A DNA stretch of 64,000 nucleotides from Metellina segmentata (lineage: Eukaryota; Arthropoda; Arachnida; Araneae; Tetragnathidae). The notes below the pieces were generated by a model, which saw only the letters and a program-made list of their open reading frames with translations, made no database searches and was not told the DNA's origin. The position numbers and the translations under genes are program-made. Shown piece by piece: positions 11,449 to 23,432 of this stretch. Every line of letters begins with the position of its first letter. The first letter of the stretch is position 1. The stretch covers positions 30,841,821 through 30,905,820 of the forward strand of contig OX375877.1 of NCBI GenBank assembly GCA_947359465.1, read 5' to 3'.

Positions 11449-12145
11449 CACTCTATAACAAAAAAAAAATCGTCTCACCAAGAAGGAGTTGTCTGATTGG
11501 GTTAAAAATTGATGGATGCGAAGAACATACATAAAAAAATGATTACAATTTCAGAACTATTAAATGATTTATTTCAGTTTTGACCGTTACAAAGGGAGGG
11601 AGTCAATAAGGCGTTGGTCCACCTCTGGCCTAGATGCAAGCTGTCACCCGGCGTGGCATAGACTGAAAAAGTTCCCGGATGATGTCCTGCGGAATTTCTT
11701 GCAAAATTGTCACCAACTTTCGGGCTAAATGGTCAACATTCCGGATGGTTGCAATCACCTTCCCTTAATGTTCTAAATATGCTCTATGGGAGAGATATCA
11801 TGAGACCTAGCTTTCCAAGGAAGTGTTGGGAAAGCTAGAAGACAATTCATAACAATACGTGCCGTGTGCGCCCGTTCATTATCTTGTTGAAAAATTAGTA
11901 CGGGGTGTCAAAAAAGGAACGGTAACGCAACCGGTCGTAAAATGTCGTCTACGTACCGCTGTGCTGCAAGTATGCCTGAAATGACCACCAAAGGGGCTTG
12001 GCTCTCAAAGGAGATGACACCGCAGACCATAACGCCCTGTTGTGGGCTTGTGTGGCGTGCGATAGTAAGGGCAGGATCCCCACGCTACCCTGGACGTCTC
12101 CAGACGCGTCTGCGGTTGTCGTCAGGACACAGTTGGAAACGAGAC
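11449..12145 (-). pseudogene. Tc1 (DD34E) transposon relic
   Basis: Read on -, it encodes pieces of a Tc1 transposase: VMVCGVISFE near 12020, VDDILRPVALPF near 11930, FQQDNERAHTAR (second catalytic Asp) near 11870, SPIEH (final Glu) near 11780 and SMPRRVTACI at the C-terminus near 11650. Stops and small indels break the frame repeatedly. The 3' end extends through 'cactctataac' after a TA at 11447. The N-terminal half and 5' inverted repeat are missing. A second copy of the same family lies at 33700-35700. Confidence 0.85.
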
Positions 12146-12757
12146 TTTAAAAAAAAATCAATATATTACTTCCATAGAACTCACTTGTCAGGAATAAATC
12201 CTTCAAGAAAAGTAATAGAGTAAGAAAAAAAGGGGATTTATTATTATCAACAACTTCGCCACCGATGACTTTCTATTTCGTCATTTCCTCTGAGTCATTG
12301 GTGTTGGCGTTTTGTTGAATTAAGTGGGTAGCGGCATTTGATGCGATCTTCTGGCTTGATGTTGCTAGTCTCCCGACTGCTGCTGTTGGTTTGATTTAAA
12401 TTTTCTTATTTCAATCTTTAGTTTTGTATATTCGATTTAATGGTGTTTGGGGGAGTATATGAGCAATTTCTTAGCATTTTGAGGCTCATTTTCGTAGAAA
12501 ACACCATTTTGTGTTGTTTGGGTCAGGCTCCTCCCTGATAACGCCCTGATCCACCAACACTTTCGTTTTCAATAAATTCCTTTTGGTTTCTATCATTTGA
12601 ATTTTCTCTTGTTTTAGAAAAATATATTCCTTACCATGCTATGTCTGCAGCTTTCAGCGCGCTTGCATGGTTAGTTTCAACTTTTCTTCTAACTTTCGTT
12701 TTCTGGTTAAACACACATGCTTTTTATTTTGATCTTTCTTTAAATTACGTATTTGAA

Positions 12758-12759
<2 letters not shown>
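12146..12759. other. Spacer
   Basis: No recognised gene or element; T-rich, ending at the TA array. Confidence 0.4.

Positions 12760-12832
<73 letters not shown>
12760..12832. repeat. (TA)n microsatellite
   Basis: About 36 uninterrupted TA dinucleotides abutting the truncated 5' boundary of the LINE. Confidence 0.97.
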
Positions 12833-12834
<2 letters not shown>

Positions 12835-12836
<2 letters not shown>

Positions 12837-14595
12837 TGGGGTGCGACAGTAGATTTACCTCCTCGCGGTGCACTCTGGAAACGTCCTAGACGGCTAAAAA
12901 ATCTACTACTTTCGGCATGCGGCAGCATCACTACAAGCGAACAGAGCACTTGAGGTTATTTACAAGTGGTGCGAGGAAAACAACATGGCCGTGAATATTG
13001 AGAAGTCTGCGGTGCAGACGTTTTCACTGATGCACCAGAATATCCGGCCAAAGTTGGTTTACAGAAATGATGAACTGTCTAATACGGACAAATTTACTTA
13101 CTTAGGAGTAACCTTTGACAATAAGTTAAGTTGGAAATTATAAATCGAAAGTATAGTTGAGAAGGTAGAAAGGCGTCTACATATTCTTAAACGTTTGGCT
13201 GGCTGTCTTTGGGGATGCGCACGAACAACCTTGGAAAACACATATAAAGCATTCATTTTGCCTGTTATTACTTATTGTTGTGAAGTTTTGGTAACTGCCC
13301 CAAAGAGCCTGATTGAAAGGCTGGAGTTACTTCAAAACCAGGCCCTCGGGTTGATTGTTGGTGCGGTAAAGACCACCCCAATTGACTCTATGCTACTTTT
13401 GACAAATAACAGACCCATTCAGGAGATTATTGAGGAGAGAGCTCTCGTGTTGTATGAAAAGTTAATCAGAATTAAAGTACCCTTTTGGGACCAGTATGAG
13501 AATGGACAGAGACAACTGAAGACACAACGAGGCTTTCTTCAGAAAGCTCTCGATTTAAGAGAAGATCTGGAAATTGATGAAGGAATTGTTCAGGGATTTT
13601 TAAATCCTCGTAATCCCTTGAATCGCGTTGAGACAATTATTAACCTGAATCTTGCCCAGCCTATCCTTAAGAGCCAGCTCCCTCCAGAGAGCTTGAAGAT
13701 TTTAGCCCTTGAGACCATCCACACCCTCTATCCAGAGCCTGAATGGTTACACGTCTATACCGACGGCTCCTTTACTGAATGTTCACCAAATGTTGGAGCA
13801 GGAATTTATTCCTCCATTTTCTCCTTCTATGTCCCCGTCGGGAAACAAAAAACCGCCTTTGATGGAGAAGTTATGGCCATCTGTGTGGCATTGCAGCAAC
13901 TTGTTCCCAGACGTCTCTACAACAAAGTGGTCTTGTTGTCGGATTCCAAAGCTGCCATTCAGGCTATTGGGTCAAACGAGGTGCCTGCCTCAAATGATAT
14001 CTTAGAATGCCAGATGCTCCTTGAGGGATTAAAGGCAGAAGGACGACAGATCGTTATCCAGTGGCTCCCTGGGCACTGTGATATTTTCGGTAACGAGCAG
14101 GCAGATATGTTGGCCAAGAAGGGCACACGGATAGTTGAACAGCCAACCACAAGCTACTCATTCCACTCCATAAAACTCTACATCAAAAATCAAATGAGAC
14201 TTAGATGGAAGTCGAATCTCACTTCTTGTATTTCCTCGAAGAGCTGGAGAAATTTATTAGACCAAAAAATTTCAATTAAACCTCGCGAAAGAGCGGTCGC
14301 AGAATTTAGACTTGCAGTGGGGCATGACTGCCTTGCAAACCACCTACACCGCATTGGCGTTTATGACAGTCCTAAATGCCCACTCTGCAAAAAGGATGAA
14401 AATATGGACAGGTCCCATATCCAAAGATGTCCAGCTCTGTGTGGGGTCTCCGAGGTGAGACGCTACTGGAGTGCTAGAGCCTTGCTGATGAGATACTGAC
14501 TTTTTTCTCTTACTGTTTTGTATTCTTGTAATCGTTTTGTAAGATATTGTCATTTTCTCTTGCCATTAGAAATAAAAAATATATATATATATATA
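12835..14595 (+). mobile_element. 5'-truncated RNase H-bearing non-LTR retrotransposon
   Basis: Starts next to the (TA)n array inside the reverse-transcriptase palm/thumb. Sequence around 12950-13140 translates to a thumb segment (LEVIYKWCEENNMAVN, FTYLGVTFDNKLSW) typical of I/Jockey-group LINEs. It is followed by RNase H and a Cys/His C-terminus. The 3' end is 'gccattagaaataaaaaa' followed by a short TA tail (14580-14595). Damage: an in-frame TAA at 13141-13143 and a frameshift before about 12950. RNase H after the RT places it in the I-like group broadly (I, Nimb, Loa, Outcast); the exact clade is not determined. Confidence 0.9.
13195..14499 (+). CDS. LINE ORF2 C-terminal part: RT thumb, RNase H, Cys/His motif
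   Basis: 434 open codons, a remnant of a longer ORF2 whose natural start is lost; this ATG is simply the first after the TAA at 13141. Residues 1-60 are the RT thumb/connection region (TYKAFILPVITYCCEV, LQNQALGLIVGA). RNase H spans about residues 185-310 with the full DEDD set: D190 (VYTDGSF), E225 (FDGEVMAI), D250 (LLSDSKAAI) and D304 (GNEQADMLAKKG), plus WLPGH. A CPLC...H...C zinc-finger-like motif lies near residue 395. RNase H would remove the RNA template during retrotransposition. The long open frame despite upstream breaks suggests a fairly recent insertion. It cannot reverse-transcribe because the palm is missing. Confidence 0.9.
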   Translation: MAGCLWGCARTTLENTYKAFILPVITYCCEVLVTAPKSLIERLELLQNQALGLIVGAVKTTPIDSMLLLTNNRPIQEIIEERALVLYEKLIRIKVPFWDQYENGQRQLKTQRGFLQKALDLREDLEIDEGIVQGFLNPRNPLNRVETIINLNLAQPILKSQLPPESLKILALETIHTLYPEPEWLHVYTDGSFTECSPNVGAGIYSSIFSFYVPVGKQKTAFDGEVMAICVALQQLVPRRLYNKVVLLSDSKAAIQAIGSNEVPASNDILECQMLLEGLKAEGRQIVIQWLPGHCDIFGNEQADMLAKKGTRIVEQPTTSYSFHSIKLYIKNQMRLRWKSNLTSCISSKSWRNLLDQKISIKPRERAVAEFRLAVGHDCLANHLHRIGVYDSPKCPLCKKDENMDRSHIQRCPALCGVSEVRRYWSARALLMRY

Positions 14596-14771
14596 GAAAA
14601 GTAGAGCGAGCAACTTACTTACTTATAAGACTTACAATCATGTTGTCTTCCATTGATTACCCACTTTATTATACAACTGCACGCGAACAATTTCATTTCA
14701 GAGTTGTTTTCTCCATACAAGGTTCATTCTCTGTCTGCTGAAGAACCAATTCATTTCACCCGAACATATGA

Positions 14772-15029
14772 GGAATGTATCGCATAACCTGTAACTGTGA
14801 TGTGGATCATGTTGGTCAGACCAAACAAGCTATGAAATTCCAATCGCAAGAGCACATGCGTTGTGCCATGAATAATGAAGTCATCAAATGTGCCATCGCT
14901 CAATTCAACACACACTATTGGGAATTTTCCCTCCAGTATGATAACAAACGGGCGAAAGTGGTCCAATTTCCGAGAGCCATTTTCGAGTTGGACATCAGAG
15001 AAGCCTTATCTATTCTAACACACCAGTGA
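14772..15029 (+). pseudogene. Penelope-like GIY-YIG endonuclease remnant
   Basis: The open frame begins GMYRITCNC, followed by DHVGQTKQA, which aligns by eye with the GIY...YIGQT signature of Penelope-like element endonucleases. It continues with an EH pair (SQEHMR) and a C-terminal REA (DIREALSI), in the expected order and spacing. The second half of the signature is DHVG instead of YVG/YIG, and a TGA precedes the GMY codons, so it is degenerate. No Penelope RT was seen upstream. It lies about 180 bp after the LINE tail and is unrelated to it. Confidence 0.7.
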
Positions 15030-15560
15030 ATGAAGTTAGTGTTTTTCCACTAGTACACACTTGATCTGGAAGGGCTTGATTAAAAATGTAAGATGTGGAA
15101 GTCCAATTGTATCATAAAATATTTAAATTAGAGTTTTTCTATCATGCATTACTTCTGAGATGATGATGGGGATGTTTTGTTCCATGGCCATTTATGATTT
15201 TTAATTGGTTTCAATATGTATTAGTCATTGTTGAAAGTTTTACATTTTTAATATACGAGTTTCACTAATATTTTTATTTATTTTCCTAAAGAAAAAAGAG
15301 ATACCGATTGGAAATAATGACTTATTGAAAAATATAAAGCTCGCATATCAAGCTCCTACTCAGGCTGTTGGAATAGCTTGTTTTGGTGTTCTGAAACTAT
15401 TGTTTTCGTATTCTCTACTGGTTTTCGTGAACCACTTACAGAAGCACATACACCGTATTAGAGTAGCGAAATTAACTATCCGTCCTCTTTGCAAACTATC
15501 CTATTATTCTTGCCCTGTTATTTCTGCCTATTATTATTGTGCTTGAACGAGATAAGTAAA
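15030..15560. other. AT-rich spacer
   Basis: No gene or repeat recognised before the satellite region. Confidence 0.4.
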
Positions 15561-15569
15561 TCCATCAGC

Positions 15570-17330
15570 AACAAAACAAAAACAGCACGAAGTCACTTCA
15601 GCGATAAGAAAAGGGGTATAAAACAGAGCGTTCAGAGTTATTTTCTCAGAAATAAATTGCTATCTAATTTTTTTGCAGTTCAGAAGAATAAACATCCGAA
15701 AAGCTTCCAGGCCAGAGGGACGAAACTACCACCAGCAAAACGAAAAATTGCACTGTCACAGCGATAAGAAAAACACGAAAACAGGAGAGCTCCATTCAGA
15801 GTTAAATTTAAATCTAATTATTTTCAGTTCAGGAGAATTAACCCCTAAAAAGACTTCAGGTGGTGAACCAGAGATAAAACTATCTAATTATTTTCAGTTC
15901 AGGAGAATTAACACCTAAAAAGTTTCCAGGTGATGAACCAGGTAGACAGAACTATCTAATTATTTTCAGTTCAGGAGAATTAACTCCAAAAACGTCTGCA
16001 GGTAGTGAACCAGAGAGACAAAACTACATGATTATTTTCAGTCCAGGAGAATTAACACTTAAAAAGTTTCCATGTTGTGAACCAGAAAGACAAGATTATC
16101 TCATTATTTCCAGTTCAGGAGAATTAACACATGCAAAGTCTTCAGGTGGTGAACCAGAAAGACAAAACAATCTTATTATTTAGTTCAGGATAATTAACAT
16201 CTAAAATGTCTTCAGTTGGTGAACCAAAAAGGCAAAACTATCTAATTATTTTCAGTCCAGGAGAATTAACGCCTAAAAAGTCTACAGGTGATGAACCAGA
16301 AAGACAAAATTATTTAATTTCTTTCAGTTTAGAATAATTAACACCTAAAAAGTCTCCAGGTGAGCCAGAAAGATAAAACTATATAATTATTTTCAGTTCA
16401 GGAGAATTAACACCTTAAAAGTCTCAAGGTGATGAACCAGAGAGACAAAACTATCTAATTATTTTCAGTCCAGGAGAATTAATTCTTAAAAAGTTTCGAT
16501 ATGGTGAACCAGAAAGAGAAGACAATCTAATTATTTTTAGTTCAGGAGAATTAACACCTACAAAGTCTTCAGGTGGTGAACCAGAAAGACAAAACTATTT
16601 AATTACTTTCAGTTCAGAATAATTAGTACCTGAAAAGTCTCCAGGTGAACCAGAAAGACAAAACTATCAAATTATTTTCAGTCCAGAAGAATTACCATTT
16701 AAAACGTTTCCATGTGGTGAACCAGAAAGACAAGACTATCTAATTATTTTCATTTCAGTAGAATTAACAGCTAAAACGTCGTCAGGTGGTGAACCAGAGA
16801 GACAAAACTATCTAATTATTTTCAATCCAGAAGAATTAACTATTAAAAAGTTTATAGGTAGTGAACCAGAAAGACAAGACTATCTAATTATTTTCAGTTC
16901 AGGAGAATTAACACCTACAAAGTCTTCAGGTGGTGAACCAGAAAGACAAAACTATTTAATTACTTACAGTTAAGAATAATTAGTACTTAAAAAGTCTCCA
17001 GGTGAACCAGAACGACAAAACTATCAAATTATTTTCAGTCCAGAAGAATTACCACTTAAAACGTTTCCATGTGGTGAACCAGAAAGACAAGACTATCTAA
17101 TTATTTCCATTTCAGGAGAATTGACAGCTAAAACGTCGTCAGGTGGTGAACCAGAGAGATAAAACTATCTAATTATTCAGTTCAGGAGAATTAACACCTA
17201 AAATGTCTTCAAGCCATGAACCAAAAAGACAAAACTATCACCAACAAAAGGAAAGAAAACAGCACCAAGACACTTCTTCAGCGATAAGAAAAGGGCAAAA
17301 AACGGGAGAGCATGAAAAATAGCGAGTCTG
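15570..17330. repeat. ~72-bp satellite with 357-bp higher-order period
   Basis: About 20 monomers of roughly 71-73 bp, each containing 'ctaattattttcag', 'gagaattaacacctaaaa' and 'ggtgaaccagaaagacaa'. A five-monomer block beginning at 16591 is repeated at 16948 (357 bp later) with the same sub-type order, including the shortened 'tctccaggtgaaccag' monomer. Both flanks (15570-15800 and 17230-17330) carry a related module with 'cagcgataagaaaa', so the array is bracketed by copies of a longer ancestral unit. No coding role seen. Confidence 0.92.
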
Positions 17331-20300
17331 TTGCCACTCCTTATTGTGTGGAGGTTAAATATAGATGGGACATGCCGCCAAATAAATGAAGGATGAGGAG
17401 GAAGAGACATTTAATAAGTTCTGGTCAAGGACTGGATAAAATTGTTTCTGCTTATTGTTCGGACATAAATCGTCGTGTGTAACAACAAACAAGGAGACAT
17501 AGGGAAATCAATATCTCATGACCAACGCCGATCGTGATATTAGAAGAAATAAATCGCCAACCGGAAAAGTGTAGCCCACACGAAAAATGATGGGAAGGAT
17601 ATTTCAAATTACTGACCTGCGCTTCGTTGATTTCGAGATAAACATTTCTGTATTTAAAGCGATATTATTTGCTCTATTTTAAAACCAGGGAATCATAAAG
17701 CGGCAGAATATCGGTACTAATTTCAAGTTATCAATCTACCACCTTCTAAAACTGATGTACTGATTGAAATTTACTTGTTTACTGATATTTTTTCTATCCA
17801 TTCATGTAAATTCAACATCAAGTGTATAGGGATATGTACGAATTACTGTGTGTGTGTGTAGAGTTTCTCAAATTATCTTAATACCGCCATCTAAAACGTG
17901 TGTAATGGGTTGGAATAGGAATTGTGCTTAGTGATTTGAATAATGTTTGATGATGTGAATAGTGCTTGGTGATCTGAAAAGTGCTATATGATCTGCATAG
18001 TGCTTGATAATGGGTAGAATGATTCAGTCCATTGAATCACTGTGCAATGCAATTCTGTCTATTGCATTACATAGTAAAAAATTGTTATCATGAGGAGTTT
18101 AATAGTATCATGTTAATAGTTTATAACTTTCAGGTATACTCAAAATTTGCGGGGTAGATGTTTAGATACAGCCTGCTTCGAGAGTGTAAAAGTACACGAG
18201 GGGCAGTCAGAAGGAGCCATGTTAGGTTACAAAACGTTTTCATGGCTCTTAGAACAACCGGGCTGTCAAAATAGAATTAATTAATATAAAATAAATTATA
18301 AAAGATAAAAATATAAAGATAAGTAAAATTATAAATACCATTTACATCCAATTGTAGACCAAATAAGAATAAATAAAAGAATTATGCACTGAATCGAAAT
18401 GAATATATAGTTAGAAGTATATAGGGTGTTTCCACAATAATATTATAAATACAATTAATACTCAACACACGCAACCTTTACAAAGGATTCAATTTTAAAC
18501 TGCATGCAAGCTATAATAAAGAAAATTTTAAAATGCTAAACAGGTATTGAAAGAAAATTAAGGTTAAAAAATTCTGAACCAGGACTTTTGGAATATTAAA
18601 AATTATTTGCTGTAGTGACAGGTCAATGGTACCTATTTTAAGAGTTGAAGCTATATTATTAAGCCTGTTAAAAGTTTGTTGAAATCTGGTTCTCACTTTT
18701 AAATGCTGTCAAGTCGAACTTTTCTTTGAAAAATGGTAATCCGTTACCTTTCTTTCATAGAAATTATAAAAATATCGAAAAGGTGTAAATAGTTTTTTCT
18801 ACTCACACTTAAATGATGCTGGTTTTTTCTACGAAAGAGAAAAGTAGTATTGTATGGTCACTTTTTCAATCTACATTTAACCAGTCTAAACCCAGTAAGT
18901 TCGGAGAATTATGTTACTTTTAAATAAAACCAAGCAATTGTAAAAAAATAAGCAAAAACGAATTATTAATTTGAATGTTTCCAGATACCAATTAGCTAAA
19001 TAACATATTTGTAATCAGTGGATTTTTTGCTTGTGCTTTTGGTATTAAATAGACAGGTTTCCTTAGAAAATTCATGTTCTGCAAAATTAAATTTTTTTTT
19101 TCATATTATCAGACAAATAAATATTTATAAATTATTTACTTTTTAAAAAGTACCATTAGGTACTAGATTTTAAACTCTTTAAAGCTACATAGTACTCTAA
19201 AAATGACCAAAATATCGAAAAAAAGTTTTTTCATATTTCTATGGCCCTTACAGTTGGAAAGCTTTGCTCAAAATTTTAGACCTGAACTCAATTTAGTTTT
19301 TGTGATATTTGAAGCTTTCTGAGCGATGTCAGGCTCAAATTTGACAGCTTTCGTGACGGATTAGTTTCGAATATAATTGTGGCACGTTGAAAACACTTCA
19401 GACCTTTCATCTCACGATTTAGTCTGACATCAAAACACTTTTCTTTGTTTAACTGATTACAGGAAGACCTCTTTTCGAAACACAACAATGTCTGTAAAAT
19501 ATAAAATTGCACAGCGAAAAATCAAACTTGCAAAACAGCGTAAACTTAAATATTAACAAAAAATTGGAAGGTGTATATAAAGCCGGTCATTTCTAATTTA
19601 ATTAATATTATTTTGAATTATTGCATTGTGCTTTAAAACTTTTTTGAGAATTTTTAATCTAATCAGCTAAATTGCCTGTTCATTGTAGCGTTAACCATAT
19701 TTTCAGTTACATGAAAAACAACAATATTTTGGATAAAAGAAAAACTTGTTGTGATCAAATTGAAGTAAAATTTTGTTTAAGCATACGTAAGAAGTTAAAA
19801 AAAAACATATTAAAAAATTAGAGCTCTACAAGCATTAGAAAATTTTGCTAGACATCTTTAAAAACTCAAAATGCATTTTTCTCAGACTTTTATTTTGGTG
19901 ATAGTAACTGTTTTCTATTCCTTAAGGCTTTTTTTCTATTCATGGTAGAGTATTGAAATGTTTCGCATATACTTGTAAATACATATACTTTAAATGTTAG
20001 CTAGTATTTTGTGTCTTAATAATAATGTAATTAATACTACAGTTATTTTTTGAAAGAATGTCAAAGTGGTGTTTAGAACTTTCAAGGTTTTTCCAGTGTT
20101 CTTTTACAAAAATCCTTATTGACGTCCAACTAAGAAAACGATTTTATAAATACTAGCTAGCATTTAATTCTAACTATCCAATAATTATAAAAATATTGAA
20201 AATTGACTGTTTTATAAAAGTTTAAAAAAAACTTTAAAAATTTGAGTTATTTTTTATTTAAAAAATACGGTTACAAGTAACTGACTTATTTTTTTGAAAT

Positions 20301-20406
20301 ATGTTTATAAACATACTTTAGAACAAAAATAGCTATTTACACTTTGTTTAAATGTCCTAAAAATTTTTTTTGGAAAAAGGGTACTGTGATGCCTTAAATA
20401 TCAATT
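17331..20406. other. Long AT-rich spacer
   Basis: About 3 kb of very AT-rich sequence. A weak local repetition ('gtgcttgatgatctgaatag'-like) occurs at 17935-18010 and a (GT)n run near 17850. Small open frames (18511-18696 -, 19288-19512 -) have no recognisable features. Nothing here is supported as a gene. Confidence 0.45.
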
Positions 20407-20846
20407 GAAAGGGTTCAGCACAGAGCTACAAAAATAATAAAGGGGCTAGCAAATTTCGACTATAATGAAGGTTTAAGTAAGCTAAACATGTATACACTGG
20501 AAAGAAGAAGAAGGAGGGGGGATTTGATTCAGCTTTTCAAGTTTGTAAAACAAGGGGACACAGAGGGCTTAAATTTCAATAGGGATAACAGAACAAGGGG
20601 CCATGGGTATAAATTGAATAAGACACATTTTAATCGGGATTTAAGGAAAAACTACTACTTTAATAGGGTAATAGACAGTTGGAACGCGTTGCCAGAAAAT
20701 ATAGTTAATTCAAAGGGAGTGTACGAATTTAAGACACAATTGGACAGTCAGTGGGAATTGGAGAATTCATAAACAAAGGACCAGCCTTGTTGGGCTTGAG
20801 CCTGTAGCTGGTCGTCAGTATTTGTATTTGTATTTGTATATAATTA
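20407..20846 (+). mobile_element. CR1-like LINE 3' end with (TATTTG)n tail
   Basis: Coding is in frame from 20407 to the stop at 20770 (ATG at 20488), giving the last ~120 residues of a CR1/Rex-type reverse transcriptase: VQHRATKIIKGL, LERRRRRGDLIQLFK, a TRGHGYKL segment, then FFNRVIDSWNALPE-like and a terminal FKTQLD. This is the classic order at the end of such ORF2 proteins. The stop is followed by a short 3' UTR and a tail of three TATTTG repeats (20818-20838). Microsatellite rather than poly(A) tails are usual for CR1-like elements. It is strongly 5'-truncated but the frame is intact, so it is probably not old. Confidence 0.88.
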
Positions 20847-21025
20847 AAAAAAATATTTTTTCCTTCTGTCCTACTGGTAAATCTAAGTTTTCTATCGCAC
20901 TGCGCAATGATACTCAATGGTATCCTTAAGTGGTTTATGGATTCCTTTGACCTCTCTCTGCACATCCTGGAGACAAATAGAACGGGAGTTAATTTATAGC
21001 CTATGTTACCCGTAAGACTCTAAAG

Positions 21026-21773
21026 CAGTGCTCCCCAACCTTTTTATCGCTGCGGACCGCATCAACGTTTGATAATTTTAACGCGGCCCGCATCAACGTT
21101 TGATAATTTTAACGTGGCCCGCTGGTCGGGGGGGGGGGAGATACGTTGATAGTTTTTATATTAAAAAATATTTTGACTTAATATTTTAATTTAATTGGAT
21201 TTATACATGCCTTCAAAATAAAATAAAGTTACACCAAAAAATGAATATAATGTGATTTAACATTTTAACTCACTAGAATGCTAAATCAATAAAATAGTTT
21301 CCAAACCACAAAAAACCCACGAAGCGCTCGAACTCTTTTAAAAGCAAAGACAGGAGAACGTGCACCAACTAGGAAAATGAATGTTTAGGCTCAGTCTCGC
21401 CTAAAATCCCCGCTAATGTCTGAAACATGTCCAAAATGCCTCTGTTCACGCGCCGTCCCCACAACTTCAGTTTGGCTTTAAATGCAGCTACTTCGTCTGC
21501 CAACTTGAAAACAGTTGTCACATTTGTCAAAATTAGAAAATAGAGACATACAGAATTCAGAAATCATAATTGAAGCTCTAGTAACAGAACAAATTTCAAG
21601 TCCTGATTTACCGCCTCCTAATTTGAGTGGACATTTCATAGATAAGAACCGCACAAACCCGAGATAAACCCAAAGTAAATAAAATGGAAATAATTTAATA
21701 TTTCTTGGACGGCCCGGTACCATTTGATCCACGGACCGGTACCGGTCCGCGGCCCTGGGGTTGGGGACCACTG
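21026..21773 (-). mobile_element. hAT transposon, non-autonomous, perfect 8-bp TSD
   Basis: 748-bp element with hAT-style ends: CAGTGCTCCCCAACC at left and its near-inverse GGTTGGGGACCACTG at right. It is flanked by the perfect 8-bp duplication CTCTAAAG (21018-21025 and 21774-21781). The left subterminal part contains a 31-bp tandem duplication (units from 21051 and 21082, 'gcatcaacgtttgataattt'). The right subterminal part is GC-rich with 'accggtaccggt'. A remnant of hAT transposase coding is present on the minus strand (see 21370-21530). Confidence 0.93.
21370..21530 (-). pseudogene. hAT transposase fragment
   Basis: Read on -, one frame gives VFKLADEVAAFKAKLKLWGRR and then GILDMFQTLAG. 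This resembles the conserved middle of Buster/ZBED-type hAT transposases, where an AFKAKL-LW motif precedes the catalytic C-terminal dimerisation region. It supports the hAT assignment of the surrounding element. Everything else of the transposase is gone. Confidence 0.55.
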
Positions 21774-21781
21774 CTCTAAAG

Positions 21782-23432
21782 TATAAATATCACCCGCGCG
21801 AACATACACATATAACAATAGCTGGATGATTTGTTAGTTGGTGCATCCAATCACGTGACATATTTTTCAAACAGTTTTTCGTTTAAAATTCTATTTTAGA
21901 GAAACGTGAAATAAAAAAAGAGAAATTGAGCGATTTCTGGATGCCACAACGGGATAATTCACGTTACTCATGTTCTCCCTTTTACTATTAGAAAACATTG
22001 CTAGGTACACTTTTATGAATATAAAGGTTAGGAAAATATGAATTTAAATAATTTTAAAATAAAAATATATACATACAATACAATTAGCACTGGAATCCGA
22101 GAAACCACTTCGCTCTATACCCGCCGATATCTCGGACTCTGTACAACGTAGGAAATGAATTAATAGTGAATGTTAGTTATTAGATATTTTACTTCGCTGA
22201 ATAAATAAATATTCTTTCAAAAATTCTCTAAGATAAAATCAAACGCAAAAACATATCCACGGCAAAAATTTCCACGAATAAAACTCTTATTTCGGTGTTA
22301 TGTTCTTATTCAGAATATGTATCAGTGATAACTATTCGAATAATTTGACTATGGAATATATTTTTAATAAAATCAGCATAAACATGTTAGGTTTTTAAAT
22401 GTATATTCTCTTGTTTTTCATGTAATGTAGCTCTAAGCTATTTTGGATACTTTTTTATTCTTGTGTAGCCTTTTCCAAGGGCACAATTTCTCTACCTTTG
22501 CGTATTTTAGATGACTAGGGTCTAACTTCAGACAAGAATCGATCAATTCAAACTTTGAAATTCTCATCACGCTTCTGCATTACATAGTGACGTCGTAATA
22601 TATTAATTACGCAGATACATCACTACGTCATCAGACACGCCCATACTTTGTACACACTTCACTGCTTTTTCAAGCAAAAATTATTTTTGTAGAAGATTAA
22701 AAAGTAATTGAATCCATCTTACTTATGGTGATTCCATGTGAAACCGCACAGAAAAGGGTACTTTTCGACCCGAACCACTCCTTTTTTATAAACTCGGCTA
22801 ATTTATTTCCCAGTTATATATAAGAAATTTAGGAAATTGTTAGCATCCAACTTACAATAATTTTTTTTATATAATAACAAGCCAACATACCACCAGATGG
22901 CGTTGTGACTTATCCACGGAACTCTTTCCGCCATTACTGTTCACAGTTGCTAGTCGGCCACAAATGTGTTCAAGTTGTATTCTTCGAGCACTTAACGTTT
23001 TCTTTTAAATTCTGTTTGCAGTTTATTTCTTTTACGTTTTAAATTAATTTTTGTGTAAGTGTTTTTCCCCTCGTGCTCTTTTTGGTCATGTTGGAACAGA
23101 AGCTAACGCAATATTATAATAATAATAATTTATTATCAAAAATGTTATACGTTTTTTTTTTTAATAATGAAATAGGCGTTTTTTTCATCTCGATTGGACA
23201 GACAAGTCAAACGATGCAGGTGTTTATGGGAACAGTCTACAGACTTCTATTTATTTCGAATTTAAAAATATGAACTCATGCGGGTCACACTCTGGAACTT
23301 CCAGAAAGGAAAGATAAATGGTGTAGGGGATATCGGGCTTATTGGCTTAAGGGGTAAGATGGCATTCATCTTGTATTTTCTACCTCACTGATTTAAGAGC
23401 GGTGATATCGCCATTATGTAACTACAAGTATA
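21782..23432. other. AT-rich spacer
   Basis: No gene or complete element recognised. A GACGTC-containing imperfect inverted repeat lies around 22576-22620. Sequence 22880-23000 is less AT-rich. Confidence 0.4.

Noticed and set aside
12740..12953. Frames of alternating Ile-Tyr over TA arrays (also at 45661-46128)
   Set aside because: Translation of (TA)n microsatellite plus chance flanks.
22570..22625. Palindromic GACGTC/TAAT region as a regulatory site
   Set aside because: Pairing is imperfect and there is no gene nearby to regulate.
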